Positions 41,201 through 54,006 of a stretch of DNA of 64,000 bases are shown here, piece by piece. Each line of letters starts with the position of its first letter. Within the stretch, counting starts at the first letter, position 1. This DNA comes from Bradysia coprophila (taxonomy: Eukaryota; Arthropoda; Insecta; Diptera; Sciaridae): the NCBI RefSeq assembly GCF_014529535.1, contig NC_050737.1, positions 4,278,585 to 4,342,584 of the forward strand. The letters run 5' to 3'. The notes beneath the pieces are model-generated. The model ran no database searches, was not told where the DNA came from, and saw only the letters and a program-made list of their open reading frames with translations. Position numbers and translations under genes: made by a program.

Positions 41201-43499
41201 ACGCGTAATAAGCAAATGATTGACTACAGCTTCATCTACATTTATAACGTTTGACTATCAACGTACAATGAACTATAATGAATTCGTTCAAGCGAACATG
41301 AATTGCTGTCGAATACACATTACGCTATGTTTTTGAGTAAATGAAATTCATCAAGCGTATGACGTTCATTAATTAGCCGTTCAATCTTTGTGGGGGTTGA
41401 AGTACTTTGAAACTTCTCCGATAAATTGTAATAAAAATTACTTTCTGTATCGCGATTAGTAGGTTTGTATTGTTGCAGGAATTAAGTTACATCATTAATT
41501 AGGCTGAAAATTGCCTTTGTATTTGAATTTATTTGGGAGTTTTGTTGATTTCAAACTGCACTCTGATCCTATCAATTACGGAAGTATATTCCACATTTGT
41601 TCAATTTATTACCTATGGACGAATAAATGGGATGAGGCTACCCTTTAATAGATTTATCGGTCCAGTGCTCACGATCTTATGAGCGGAAGTATTTGAAGAA
41701 AATAATTCTTTTTCAACAATTTAAATTTATTGAAGATTTTGAAAGTATTTCATTTACAGATGTGCCTATACGAAAAGCCAATATTCGATATTAGAAACAT
41801 TGCGAAATGTCAGTCTTTTAAAAGACATTAATTTGCTTCAGTTGTTTTCCACTCATACAAACAAAACTGTTCATACGTCTTGATATGGTCTTAAGTATAG
41901 TTTCCACTTAAAAAGACCACTCCGTTTAGCCTCCGTTTACATGACAGTTGTAAAATAGAACAAAGGAACTGTCACCTAAACGGAGTAAAAAATTGAAATA
42001 AATTCAATTTCCACTTCATTTGCGTGACAGTTCTTTTGTTCTATTTTACAACTGTCATGTAGACGGAGGCTAAACGGAGTGCTCTTTTTAAGTGGAAACT
42101 ATACTTTACTACTACTACCCGCGTGTAACTATTTCACCTGTATAATACCGCCACGGTAGAGTAAAATAATGTTTACTCTGTCGTGATACCGCACTTTTCT
42201 TTGTATCAGCTGAAAAAACAGGTGACGAAAATTCAAGTTACAATTTCACTGCCGTCGACTGTAAGTGTTGCAAAAGATAAAGCCAAAATGCTAACTAAAG
42301 ATGAGTGTACAGTTCGTGAAAAATCATGATTAATAAAAGACGCAAAGTTTTAAATATGCGAATGAAAGTTTCTGTTTTATGGGATTTTTTGACCTGGGAT
42401 TCGGAATATTCAACTTCAACTAATAAATTATCAATTAATTACATGAAACAGAAACTATATTTGGCACGTTCACAACTTCGGGCCGTAATTTTTCAATTAT
42501 TTTTCAGTCATTTTTCAAAAACTCTGTCCTCGCATTAAGGCCAGGTTTAAGCAGCTTACTATCGCGCTGTTTACATGTAAAGGAAGGCGCTTTAACCTGG
42601 CCCCAAAATAAAAGGGAGTCGTAACTAACTGTTTTACTCTATGAGTTATAAGTCGACACTTCATTCATTTTGTCCATCTTCTACGTCGACTTATAATTAT
42701 AAGTGTACATTGAAATATAGAACTTATCCTGCGAACAACAATCAATAGAATCTACGGAATATAAAGGAATTTTTCTACAGCGACTAGAAATCCCAGGTTG
42801 ATAGTCAAGAGTTTTCGGAAACAACTAATTCAATTGAATCTTTTTTTTGACCCTCCGGTGGCAGGGTAGAAAGGACATATATCTAAAATAAACTAAATCG
42901 CTTCTCAGAGTTTTTTTTTGGTATCTAACCGCATCGGCCCCAGTTATACCAGCTCATTTTCGAATGCATTCCAGTACTTACAATTGTTGTTATTAATCGA
43001 TGTAGACAGTTCAAGTAATAGGTTTCGCATGGAGTGTACATTTGACTTAATTTCATTAATTCCATCTCGTATATCCGAATACTGTCGAAAAAGAAACAAC
43101 AACCAAATTAACTCAGTGTGTTATCGCACCTGCTCCGAATACACATGTACATCACACATAAATGCGTACCTGTGCGTCATAAACTATAGGTACCGAGACC
43201 TAGGTATTCTTATGAAAACGAATTTCCAATATATTACTTACCACATCCAACACCTGTGCTATTTGCTGATCAGCTGATGAAGGTTCCGGCTGTGTTGGAC
43301 CAGTATTTTGTCGCTGTTGATTAAGTGGCAAATATGAAACAGCATCGCAATTCTATTTGAAACAATAAAAACGAATACCACAAATTACTTAAGCCTTAAT
43401 TGAGTGCAATTGAAGAGGTGTTAGATACAAAATAGAAATTGTGAACGAAATTTTTTTTTTCTTTACTTTTTGTAGTTCAGCCAATCGATCTCGAACCAT
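38291..43499 (-). CDS. Syntaxin (plasma-membrane Qa-SNARE, Syx1/Syx4-like)
   Basis: Syntaxins are tail-anchored Qa-SNAREs for vesicle fusion. Exons: 43467-43499, 43242-43352, 42982-43081, 40677-40732, 39997-40189, 39848-39921, 39645-39782, 39466-39576, 38291-38362; all phases agree, giving 295 residues, a normal length. The start MVRDRLAELQK fits family N-termini (MTKDRLAAL). The Habc region runs about 50-165. The SNARE motif is about 210-272, with the zero-layer Gln235 in LVMEQ followed by YHAQTASINVDKGTDEL. The final exon (residues 273-295, KKFWIIFWVVLVVVILIF...) is the membrane anchor. It is only 72 bp and lies 1.1 kb from the previous exon. Intron 3 is 2.25 kb and carries miniature elements. 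Subtype is uncertain; residues 16-45 are a poorly conserved linker. Confidence 0.9.
40319..40512. mobile_element. ACAGACGGC-family repeat, copy in syntaxin intron 4
   Basis: TTATCACAGACGGCAAACAT at 40321 and the tail GTCGATAACAG near 40502 match the order of segments in the copies at 45080-45263 and 50148-50282, with divergence. Confidence 0.65.
41893..42106. mobile_element. Palindromic miniature element in syntaxin intron 3
   Basis: The 214-bp unit starts AAGTATAGTTTCCACTTAAA and ends TTTAAGTGGAAACTATACTT. Inner pairs include CTCCGTTTAGCCTCCGT/ACGGAGGCTAAACGGAG and ACATGACAGTTGTAAAATAG/CTATTTTACAACTGTCATGT. The arms are about 85 bp and nearly identical, so it is probably young. Confidence 0.92.
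42539..42603. repeat. Short terminal-inverted-repeat hairpin
   Basis: GGCCAGGTTTAAGC and its near-complement GCTTTAACCTGGCC bound a 65-bp unit inside syntaxin intron 3. Confidence 0.7.
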
Positions 43500-46400
43500 T
43501 TTTTGGTGGTTGATTTTTCTGGCAGTACAATCTTTCTTATTTTTGGTCTTGGTTGTAGTGACGACAAATTGTCGTTTTATCTTATTTGGAATGTAAAATC
43601 GCACGACTTATCACTTCGAGCTTCTTTATTTTTCGTTTTCACTAATTCATAAATTTGCAAAGTTTATACGAGACCGTATATATAACAACAAAAACGTTGA
43701 CGACGACGAGAAGAGGAGAGAAAAAAAAAACGTTTGATACAATATTTTATAATAATGTTCTATCCGGTGTTAGCAACATGGTCGAAAAAATAAATTTGAA
43801 AATATGAACTGTATTTTAATGCACTTGTTCGTCATTTTAATTCCACATTATATGGATGTGAGACAACATCAATTACTATCAATTAATGTTGATGTGTGCA
43901 ACAAAATATATAAACACACTTTAACACAATGTACCAACAAATCGCACAAGAAATCGCAAAAGAGTTGTACGAATTCACTTTGATGTACAGAAACTTATTA
44001 TATTTTGCTCAACTAATTGATGAATAATATTCGGTTTTTTTTTGGTGTGAAAAAAGAGAACTGAATCCATCACCGGTTTGTGTAAAATAAACATTATGAA
44101 TGTAGGAGGTGGTTTTAAGTTTCGCTTGCGTTAAGTGATCGTAATAATATATCGTTCTCTGGTGAACAGTCGTTTTGGAATTAACGATATTTTAATTCAT
44201 TCAAAAGGAAATTGTCGTCATCCGATGTGTTTTGCGGTTAAAGTTATGCAGGAATTAGGAGGTACTAACAATCGACCGTACGCGCTTTTCATCTGAAGTC
44301 GATATTATACTAGATTAACGTTTGGACCCGTTCATACGAATTTCTCTGAAGCAACTAGCTCACTGAAGTCCATCCAAAGATATTTATTTTTACTAAACTC
44401 TAAAATGTATTACCGGGAGACTTAGAAAAGAAGACTCACCAAAACTACTTTCTAAAACGGAGGGTTATTAACGAACGTTATTCGTTTTCTGTTTGAGCGT
44501 TAAAAATAATTCAATTTACCAATATTTTCATCGAATTGATACTAATTTCGTGAAATTAATGGCCGAGTGTTTTAAAATTTAAAAGTAAGAATTCCAACGG
44601 TCATCCCATACATCGCTCGAGTATATCTTCCCGATAGAAAACTGTTCTGCCCGGAAGATCTTTCGTAGATTAAAGATATAAAAACGTATAATTAACCCAC
44701 AACCTAGAAACAAAATTGATTGGAAAGTTCATGTAGTTTTAGTGAAGACTGGAACACAATCAAATAAATTGTAGTTGCAAATGTCGGCAGTTAATTACTG
44801 GCATTGAGTAAAAATGGAAATAATTTCTTCAAAATAAGATATATCACTGTGTTTAGGTGCAGGACATGGCGCTGCATACGTACAATGAGAAATTGCTGAA
44901 AAACCGTCGCACCTACTTCTCCCAAGTATTGCGAAAATCTTCCTAATACAACGAAAATTTTCTAACTGAAATAAATCGCTACCAAAGCTATCACTGTTGA
45001 ACTGTCCAAGGATCGAAGTTCGTTAAGTGTATGCCTGTAAAACAATGAATTGATGAACTTACTCAAAATGTGTGTTTTTTTAACCTGTCACAGACGGCAA
45101 GCATATTAACAGTTTTACTATTCAATCTATTAATTCGATCAAAAATTTTTGGAGATTGATTTCAGAAATCTTGTACGTCATTTGTTTTGAACTTGATTTT
45201 TGCTATATAAGGCCTAATTTGTCAGAGCTTGTCGTTCATTCTTGCTGTCGTTGTCGATAAAATGTTAATAAGTTGCATGCTCGCTCACTGTACTGAACAC
45301 GCACTAGAGAAACCTCCCTCTACCTTAATTTTGTACCTTGAAGGATTAAAGGAATCACCCTGAAACATGGCCTATTTTGAGAATTATAATTCTGTAAAAA
45401 TTCCTAAAATTCTTTAATAAAAAAATCCTACAATTTAAGACTCTTAAATTCCTGAAGCTCCTAAAAATTCTCAAAATAAATTGCCGAAAATAGGCACTGG
45501 AAACCTATTTTTTGAAGGCATTGATCGTAAAATTAAAACTCCAAAATTTATTCACACTTTTCGTTCGCGAACGACATTACTATTTCAATAATTTGCATTT
45601 GTATCGACTTGTTGTACTCGGCAAGGGCATGAAGTGTTTTCTGTCGAAATCGTATTTTCTTATCATTTTGATTGTAAGAAGATATCGTCTATACCAATGT
45701 TGTGATAAGTACAATGTAGGTGGGTTTGACTTAGTTACTATCGCTTTCAATCTAGACACAAAATATGTATAGAAACTCTGGCATATATATAATGGTATTT
45801 TCGAGCTAAATTATTTAAATGTCGCAAAGTTTTCAGAAGAATTGATTGAAGAAAGTGATAAGCGCGTAATGAATTGGAGCATTGTGCAAATAGTTTGCTA
45901 GTTTGCCTTCAATGTACATTCGGTTGATAGTTTGAAATTGAGAGAGGAAATTAATTTTTTTGAATAACATATTTTATCAAGCTCTACTATAAGTTGTTTT
46001 AATCGTAACTCCAATTCTAAACTTTTGTTTGTGGCTAACGTAGTCGTTACTTCTGCTGTTTAATCAAAATCTATCTTAAGTCTTAAGATGCGAAATCTTT
46101 TACTTAGTTAATTTTACCACATAATAGAGGATGATAAAAGTTCATTACATGCTTATGCACGGTAAAGTGCACTGCTGTGACAGGGAAAATGTACAAACAT
46201 GTAAAATGTGTTACGTCACTGCTTCTAAATGAGGCACGTGTGATTACTCCACTCGCCTTCGGCTCATTTCGCAAACCTCGCACTTGCCTAAACAAATATT
46301 TACAAACAGTGACATAACATACTATAAACGGTCGTCAGGTCTTCCTTCCTTAGTAAGGAATCCTTACGTCTTCACAATTTGAAATTATCGTCTAGAATCT

Positions 46401-47258
46401 CACCAATTTTTCCAATCGAAACCGACATGATATGCTTAATGTGTGAGTTACCGATATTTGCTTAACAAATGAAGAACTAGATCTTCCTTTTTTGGATATT
46501 TGTTAACTACTTGTACGCGACAGAATGGAAAATGTTAAAACTGATTTTTTTAATTGGTCACCACACCACATACCACAACTGATCCACCTACGCTTAAAAT
46601 TAGCTAACTCAAAAAGATATAGTTCACTCAACTAGATAGGACAAGGATCAGTTCAATTAACTTTGATTTATTTTAGCTTTACTGATCAATGAAATGTTAG
46701 TATGGCAGCGTGTATTTTCATCCTGTAGCATGGGCGAGGAAGTTAAATGCACAGGAATGTACCGAAGGAAATTAATAGACTTTATAATGCCTAACTTATG
46801 CGTAATCGATCACACTGGTAAAGGTGATTAATAATCTTGAAGAAAGTAAGTTGTACCTGGAATCTATTCCTTCCGGCTATTCAAGGTATCAATAAGTTGA
46901 TGAAGAGAATAAGTTTAAACCTAAAAGCCTAACCTTCATATCATCTAATTTACTTCGACGGATGTTAACGGATGTCCGTCTTACATTGTTTTTGATGAAA
47001 AAAAAACTATTTCATTGATAACTTGCCATTGAAAAAATACGTTGAATTTTAATCGAATCTCCACAGATGTTTCACGAGTTTCAAGGAACAAAAAAGGTTT
47101 TTCTTTAAAAAATATTTCTGCTTTTATTTTGAATGCGTACATCAATTTGATATATAAAGTTAGGTATTTTTACAATATGAAACCGACACTGGCTTTTCTG
47201 TTTTGTTTGCGTTTGTTGTTATTTGTTTCCCCACCATGAATTTCCCAATTCAATCAAC
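43500..47258. other. Gene-poor region between syntaxin and Cramped genes
   Basis: This holds the syntaxin promoter at its left and the Cramped 3' UTR at its right. No coding frame is supported. It contains a copy of the ACAGACGGC family (45080-45263), and near 46210-46317 an imperfect inverted pair (GTTACGTCACTG / CAGTGACATAAC) enclosing GCCTTCGGC at 46255-46263. Confidence 0.55.
45080..45263. mobile_element. ACAGACGGC-family repeat
   Basis: TTAACCTGTCACAGACGGCA followed by AGCATATTAACAGTTTTACT and, further on, GAGCTTGTCGTTCATTCTTG and GCTGTCGTTGTCGATAA. It is nearly identical over the first 45 bp to the copy at 50152. Confidence 0.8.
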
Positions 47259-50200
47259 TCACTTCTCAAGCGTCTGTTCCTGGTGTATCATCTCTTTTGC
47301 CAGTTGTTCAAACTTCATCATATAATCCACACTACCTTCGGTTATAGCCGACAAATTGCTGCTATCAGCCTGGAAGTTAAATTGATGGTCTTGGTAAAAG
47401 GCTCGAGATAATCTCTGCAATATTGTTCTGAGCTTTACAGAGTTAATGTTGAATTATCTAGCACACACAAAACGGCGACACAAAATTTAATTTCCGCAGA
47501 ATCACACATTTCCCTCACCGACATGTTTTGCTTCTATCAAACGCAACGGGTTTAGGATTGACAAAACTGTATTTGAGCAATGGGAAAGATTTTTCATTCA
47601 TTAACACAAAGTTGTTGCACCATCATCATGCTTCGACATAGATTGAGCTGGATTAACAGCATTCACGTCTATTTGTACGACCAGTTGATTGAAGTGGTTA
47701 TATTTATCGGAATTCAACGATCAGACCCGATCCACACTGAATCATATCGTGGGATTAGGGCGATTTTGACCTTTTGATCCAAGTTGAATGAATAAATTGG
47801 TTAGAAGATTGGGGTGGATGCACGTACATTTATTTTTGGCTAACTTACCATAAGTTTATAGAGGAAAGAAAGGTTGGTTCGAAACAAACAGAAAGCTAGG
47901 GATTTTGGTCTAACAAGAAGCGGAAAGAACGATGTAAAAGAGAAATGTGTTTCGAGTCGACGCATTCAATCTTGCTTTTCGAGTTCGACAACGTTAATAA
48001 CTACAGCAGTAATCCGAAAGAAGTCAACTAAATTTATTGTAAGAGCCTTAAGCAACTGCATTCTAGATTTATGCTGGAATTTTACTTACGTCTCGATTGG
48101 GCGATTTTCTGCGCTTATCTGCATCGCATGAAGAGTCCAATTGCCCCAAAAAGCTACTCAATGAAAAATCATTGACATTATCTTCGAACCATTTCGGATC
48201 GGTTGGCGATTGACGCAATATTGTCATAGGACTCATTGGCGGTTGGTTGTACGAGAAATCTGTCAAAACAAGCGATTTATCGACTGCAGCTACAAAATAA
48301 GAACCCTGTTTACATTCATCCATATTTCCGTTGGACATAGGAGACGGCAATGACAGATCCATAATCGATTGAATGCACGGATCGTCGTCAACTTCGGCTG
48401 GTTTTTGCGGTTGTTCCGGTGATCGGGATTCGTCGATTATTTCGATAACCGAATTCGATGAACTGGCAGTTTCGATGGACTTGTCGGACGTGGTTACCGT
48501 TGCAGACGACGTTGTAGGTGCATCGACATCGTCCGTACTTTTATTGCTTTTATGCGAATCAACGTTATTGTTCGAAAATGATTTTTTCAAATGATTCGCT
48601 TCTCGCGAAATGGTTGATGTCAGACCATTTGGTCGAATGATTCCATTCGTCATAAAGTCCATACCAGCTGTAACAACACTTTGTGCCATTCCCGGTTGCA
48701 GTGGAAGAATGCGCTGTACAATCACTTGCTTTGACGGCCGATTGTTACGAGATTTGAGCCAGCGTGATTGCTTATTCCGAGACTGTTGACAAGTAGAAAT
48801 GTTAGTAATCAGGGCTTGTACTTGTTTGGCGATAATGTCGATGTACTTACGTTTAAACTGAGTTTGTATGCCTCAATGTGAGACAATCCTCCACGCAATG
48901 GTAAAACTGGTTGTCGAAAGAGTCCGTTATCGTTATGTGATGATGGATAGATTTTGTTGGATACGAAACTTCGTGGAAACACTTCAGTTGAATTCTAAAA
49001 AATATCAAAAATAAAGGAAATGAAAACGATGATCTCGTGAATTGCAATGAATGACTAATTGTGTTGGTTGTGCCCTTTCCATTTTGTTAAATTATTTTAT
49101 CTTAACGTTGAATGAGGAAGAATATCGAGAAAAATTGTCTGGAAAATGGGTAAGTTGGGACGTTATAACAACGAGTTTTTTGAAAACATGCGCCTTGATC
49201 CTTGTGAAGATCGATTGCTTCAATTTTACTTTGTACCATTTTTGGCTTGGCTTGATTATAGCTCCCATGGAATAACACTACACAGATCTCCCACACCTCC
49301 TAAAATCTCCTAGAACTCTTAAAATGATCCCTAAAGTCAATAAAATTGAACTGAAACTCAACTAGAAAAAATGTAAAAAAGAAAATCGTAACGAGCGGAA
49401 GCTTCCAAAATTCTCCTCAAATAAAAGCTAAAAAAGTTCCTAAAATTCCTGAAATAGGAAGATTTTCAAAGCGTGGGAATTCTGAATACATTCCTTTCCC
49501 CATCAATCTCATCAAAGACTGGTACTATTCCCGCCACTGAGAAAAGTTTTCTTGATTATCTCGAATTTTCATTTATTTTTTCATTTTTCGTGTATCTTTT
49601 CGAAATAACGAAAACTATTTATCGATTTTCCAAAATCTCCTCAATTTTCCATAATTTTCTCGATTTTCCAAGATTTTCTCGATTTTTCAAAATTTTCTCG
49701 ATTTGAGATATTTTTATCGATTCTCTTGATTTTTTCTTATCTTACCAGCTGTTGGGTGAATCAGATTCCTTGACTGTCTGAACTTCTCAATAGTATTTTT
49801 ATTTTGATGGTCACAAAAGCATAATTAGAAGAAGAACTACAAGAATGGTCTAAATCTCTCATAATTTATAAAACTTAAAAAATCGTGAATTGCGGCACTC
49901 GCTTCACTCATTAATTTTTGTACTATTTATTCGCTTTTACTATTGAAATAGATACAAATTTTGTTTAGCAGCAGCAGCTAGAACATTGGTTTCTTTTGAG
50001 AACTACTCCCAGATAGTTGAACCGATACCACCCATTTTTGAACTTGACCTGAGTATTTCAATACTTCATCGAATAAAAAAAAGTTTTTGAAAATCCGTTG
50101 AGATTTACTCAAGTTAACGTGTTAACAAAGAGCACAACATTTAACGTTTTTTTAACCTGTCACAGACGGCAAGCATATTAACAGTTTTACTATCTGATCT

Positions 50201-53200
50201 ATTACTTCATTAATTGAAGCTTGTCGTTCATTATTGCTGTCGTTGTCGATAGCAGATGACAGCCGTCTGTAACGGTTTAATCAGTGAATGTGTTAAGTGC
50301 GGTGTTTCTTTTGTAAGACCCATGACTTACAGTCAAGGGAATAAAATCGATAAAATTGAGAAGTCGAAGAAAATTGAGAAAATTGAGAAAAATTTTCCAT
50401 ATTTTTTGGATTTTTTTTTGTTTTGGTGAATTTTGAGAATTTTTTGACTTGATTGAAACATAAAAAGTAAAAAGCATCGAAACTTACCCGAGACTTATTA
50501 AGTCTATTATCACAGAAATGGCCGCATGAGCAGTTGCTTTTCTTCTTAACTTTATCAGTCATATTAGCCAACGCCAGCAATTGTTTCAGTTTATTTCCCA
50601 AATCATTCTTTTTCTGCACATTCATTGGTTCCAGAACAATGTCTGTGGAAGCTATTGATTCATTACCCATAGTCGAGTCAGTCTTAATTGGTTCGATCCA
50701 CTTGTATTCCAGGCTCACTTTAAAGTCCTTGCCGAACATAATGTATAAATCGCCAACAGTCAGATCACCCACATTCGATATGGTCCAGCCGCGCTTTATT
50801 TCTCGGATTACATCGTCGTTGAGCAGTGGCCGAAAGTGGTCTTTGCGTGTGTCGTTTTTCTTTTTCGTGCATTTCTTTTTGCTAGACTTCGGTTCACTTG
50901 TTCGCGGTGCTTCAGTTATCACAATTTTTGTGTCGTCGACGTTGTCGCCATCGGCCGAGCCTGTTATGAATTCTTTGATGTCAATCAATTTGATTTCATC
51001 TTTATTGTCCATGGTTTCGTTTGTTATGGTGAATGATATGTCCATCGAGAACGCCTCCTTTTTGTCGGTGTCGTCAAATACCGACTCCATGTGCTTAATT
51101 CCATCGATGTCGAATGCATGCGAAGTGGAGGCGGTTGGAGTTATTCCACCACTGACATCCTGTTGACTCGAGCACTGACCATCAGCATCGTCTTTTTTCT
51201 CTGCGCTACATGAATCTGAGATTTTCGAGTCCGACTCAGTTTTGATCTTCTTTCCTTCAACCGTTTTCTTCTCAGCGCCGCTATCGTGACGTTGGCGTTT
51301 CGACGTTTTGATAATTTCCTTGAGCACGTTCAACCGTTCCGTACAGAGAGATTCTCCTTTCACCGTAACACCGATACGATCTTCGTATGAATTCAGGCAA
51401 ATGCTGTTACTGCTCATGAACTCTGCCAAATTAACCATTGGTCGATGAATGGTTGTGTCAACTGGCGGTGCTAGACAGAAAATTGATTCGGAATTTTTGA
51501 ATGTTTGAAATGTATCGGGATCGATGTGATGTTTGATCTCATTTGAAGAATTTTTGCTGTTTGTTGGCGTCTGATTTGCAGCAAGGCTCATCGTTTGTTC
51601 GCACTGAAAATTGTGAAATGGAACAAAATGAGTAAATTGATGTTAGCGACAGAATTGCACAAGAACATACCAAACGGATATCTCTGCTTCTCCACCGCAC
51701 CTCGAACGTTTTCAGCAGACTTAGCACACGTTTTTGTAATGGCAATATTGTCTTAACTCGGGGATTTTGCGCTAACGTTTGAACACGCCCCCATGAATCA
51801 ACGTTGGCTGGTTTCAGGTAAACGTCGACTTTCGATGGAAGTTTGATCTCCTCCTGCCATTCTATACGGATGCAGAAAAACTCGTTAAAATCATTTTCAT
51901 TTTTCATTTGAATTCCGTTCACCTTCCATTTGATTCAATTGACGAAGTGCTTTGCACGACGGTGTCTTGATGCGAATATTTTTTCCCTTCACGCGAATGC
52001 TGACCGAACCGTGGTACACCAGTTCCTTTAGTTTCATACAAGCCTTTGCATTAACAAACACCAATTTCTTGCGCATTTCACCATAGTTGATCAATGCATA
52101 CAGTTCCTGTGCGTGCTTCTTAATGTCTGCAACGAAGAAGACACAAAATTTATTCATTTTTCGTTTCGATTTCATTTATTTGTCTGACACCCTCTGTTCA
52201 TCCCGTGACCGCAGTCTGCCATCAACAATGTTTATAAACAGCTGAATGTAGTGTAAATCGTAGAAACAAGCAATCCTACTTTCGGGGTAATTTGAGTGCA
52301 TACAGTGCTAAACTGAGGAGAATATTGCACTGCTGCCGAGTACACCCGAAAGTAGAGTTCCGCAATTTATGAGATCCACTTACTTCAATTATTCAAATAC
52401 ATTGCCTATAACACCATGCCAGTAAATTTCGAAGAACCTTGTCGTAAGAACAGTCTAAAAATTGATGGTCTTGAGAAAAGGTGGGAAGTCTTGGTAATCT
52501 GACGGGAAGCTGGTCACAAGAATAAAGTTTCTAAGAAGCTTTCTGCTTACTAAAAAGGTATCAAAGTATCAAAGTATTGAATCTTGAAGATCGTTGCACT
52601 TCATAGCCTTAGATTTCGAGGAGTCTCTTAATGATAATGGGTATAACTATTGTTGCTATGATTCCAACGAGTGATGTTTTGTTTAGGTAATTGAAATTCA
52701 TAGTAGCCGATTCAAGTAGTCCAAACGATCTTTGTACAAATTAATTTTCACTTCAAATAAACCGTTCAAACGAATCTGCCCATATTTCAATTATCCCGAT
52801 GAGAACTAACTTCCGAGGTAAACTATTCCTCCAACAACTACAATCTGAAAACTTTTGGGTGCATCCCAATATTTGCGTTAGACATAATCGAATTTCTTCT
52901 ATTTTAGCGTATCTTTGAGTGCCATTAGAAGTGAACTAAAAAAAACAACTCAACAGAACTTCGGTCACTCACCGCAAGACACTCATACATTTTTGGCAAT
53001 GACATTGTAGGTCAGAGTGACAAAATGAGAATTGTTGGCAGATGTGATCGTCAAACAATTCTCATGACTTTGTCTGTACACTTCATCGATTCGATTTCAC
53101 TTAGACATTGTCCTTAGTAATAGCACTAAAGCATAGATGTTGGTATAGGTGGCATAGCTACAAATTCATTCGTTTTTTGAAAGTCTATAAATATTTGATT

Positions 53201-54006
53201 AGGACGAAATTCCACCCAGAAATATGGAATCCCATAAATCACCGTTCCCTTATCAACGCATTCAATTTTCACGACAACCTACCATCAGAGAAGCGGAGAT
53301 ACTTGATGACTTTGTGAAAGGTCTGATAATAGATAAATCGAACATGATCCTTCGTCTTGTAGGTTGGATCTGTAGTGCTTTTCCGACGTTGCTTAGCATT
53401 AACATAGTGGGAAATGGCGTCAAAGTCTTTTCCATACTCGTTCAGTGCTTCGAAAAATAAATTTCGTTCGATATTCGTCCATATCACACGCAATGGGCGC
53501 GTTTGCACTGGTGTCTTTTGTGTGGGTCGTTCGTCTTTGCTAGAATCTGACTCAAACAAATCAGTTGAACATGTCGGTGCAATGTTAAACGAGATGTCGT
53601 AAAACTTACCTTTCTTATCATTTTGAGACGGTGAAACGGGCCGAATTGAGTCCATTTTCATTTTCTGTATGACACGAGCACTGCTGCGTAGAGCCGGACT
53701 GCTGAGAGTTGTCACGGACCCGAGGAGTACTTCTTCTTGAACTGGTGCCAGCTACAATGTTTGCAAAGAATTCTTGTTTACTTTTTGAACCGTCCAGGCG
53801 TATTTTGCGTTGATTCTTACCTCAAGTTTTAACTTGTCATCGCACAATTTCCCTTTGTTAGGCTGGTCGTCATTTATCGGACTAAAGTCAACTGACTTCT
53901 TGGCAGGCTCATCTTTTTTATTGCTTTCGGTTTGGGAGGCTGGTTTCACTAATTCGGTGGAAGTGACCATAGTCTCGGTGGATGTGGAAGCCTTCGCAGG
54001 ACTCAT
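47259..54006 (-). CDS. crm: Protein cramped-like (SANT-domain chromatin regulator)
   Basis: Cramped/CRAMP1 is a nuclear SANT protein that acts with Polycomb and in histone gene control. Exons: 53821-54006, 53283-53751, 51923-52126, 51671-51861, 50488-51603, 48851-48994, 48090-48782, 47259-47369; all phases agree, giving 1037 residues. The SANT-like domain is about 153-212 (VIWTNIERNLFFEALNEYG, KTKDHVRFIYYQTFHKV). It is followed without a break by the family block ELYALINYGEMRKKL, GSVSIRVKGKNIRIKTPSC and ALRQLNQMEEW. Later blocks are RVQTLAQNPRVKTILPLQKR, GWTISNVGDLTVGDLYIMFG and PTDPKWFEDNVNDFSLSSF. Between these are Ser/Lys/Asp-rich disordered linkers. Introns 2 (1.16 kb) and 5 (1.49 kb) carry repeats. 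Confidence 0.93.
49610..49735. repeat. Degenerate tandem repeat, period about 20 bp
   Basis: TTTTCTCGATTTTCCAAGA-type units recur about six times in Cramped intron 5. A short inverted-sense tract of GAGAAAATTGAGAAAAATT lies at about 50355-50395. Confidence 0.7.
50148..50282. mobile_element. ACAGACGGC-family MITE, complete copy
   Basis: The end TTTAACCTGTCACAGACGGC returns inverted as GCCGTCTGTAACGGTTTAA near 50264-50282, so this about 135-bp copy has both terminal repeats. It lies in Cramped intron 5. Confidence 0.8.
52276..52355. repeat. 80-bp hairpin in Cramped intron 2
   Basis: CTACTTTCGGGG near 52276 pairs with CCCGAAAGTAG ending at 52355. A weaker pair, GTGCATACAGTGC / ATTGCACTGC, lies in the loop. 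Confidence 0.7.

Noticed and set aside
50534-51166. 210-codon plus-strand frame
   Set aside because: Antisense shadow of the large Cramped exon 50488-51603.
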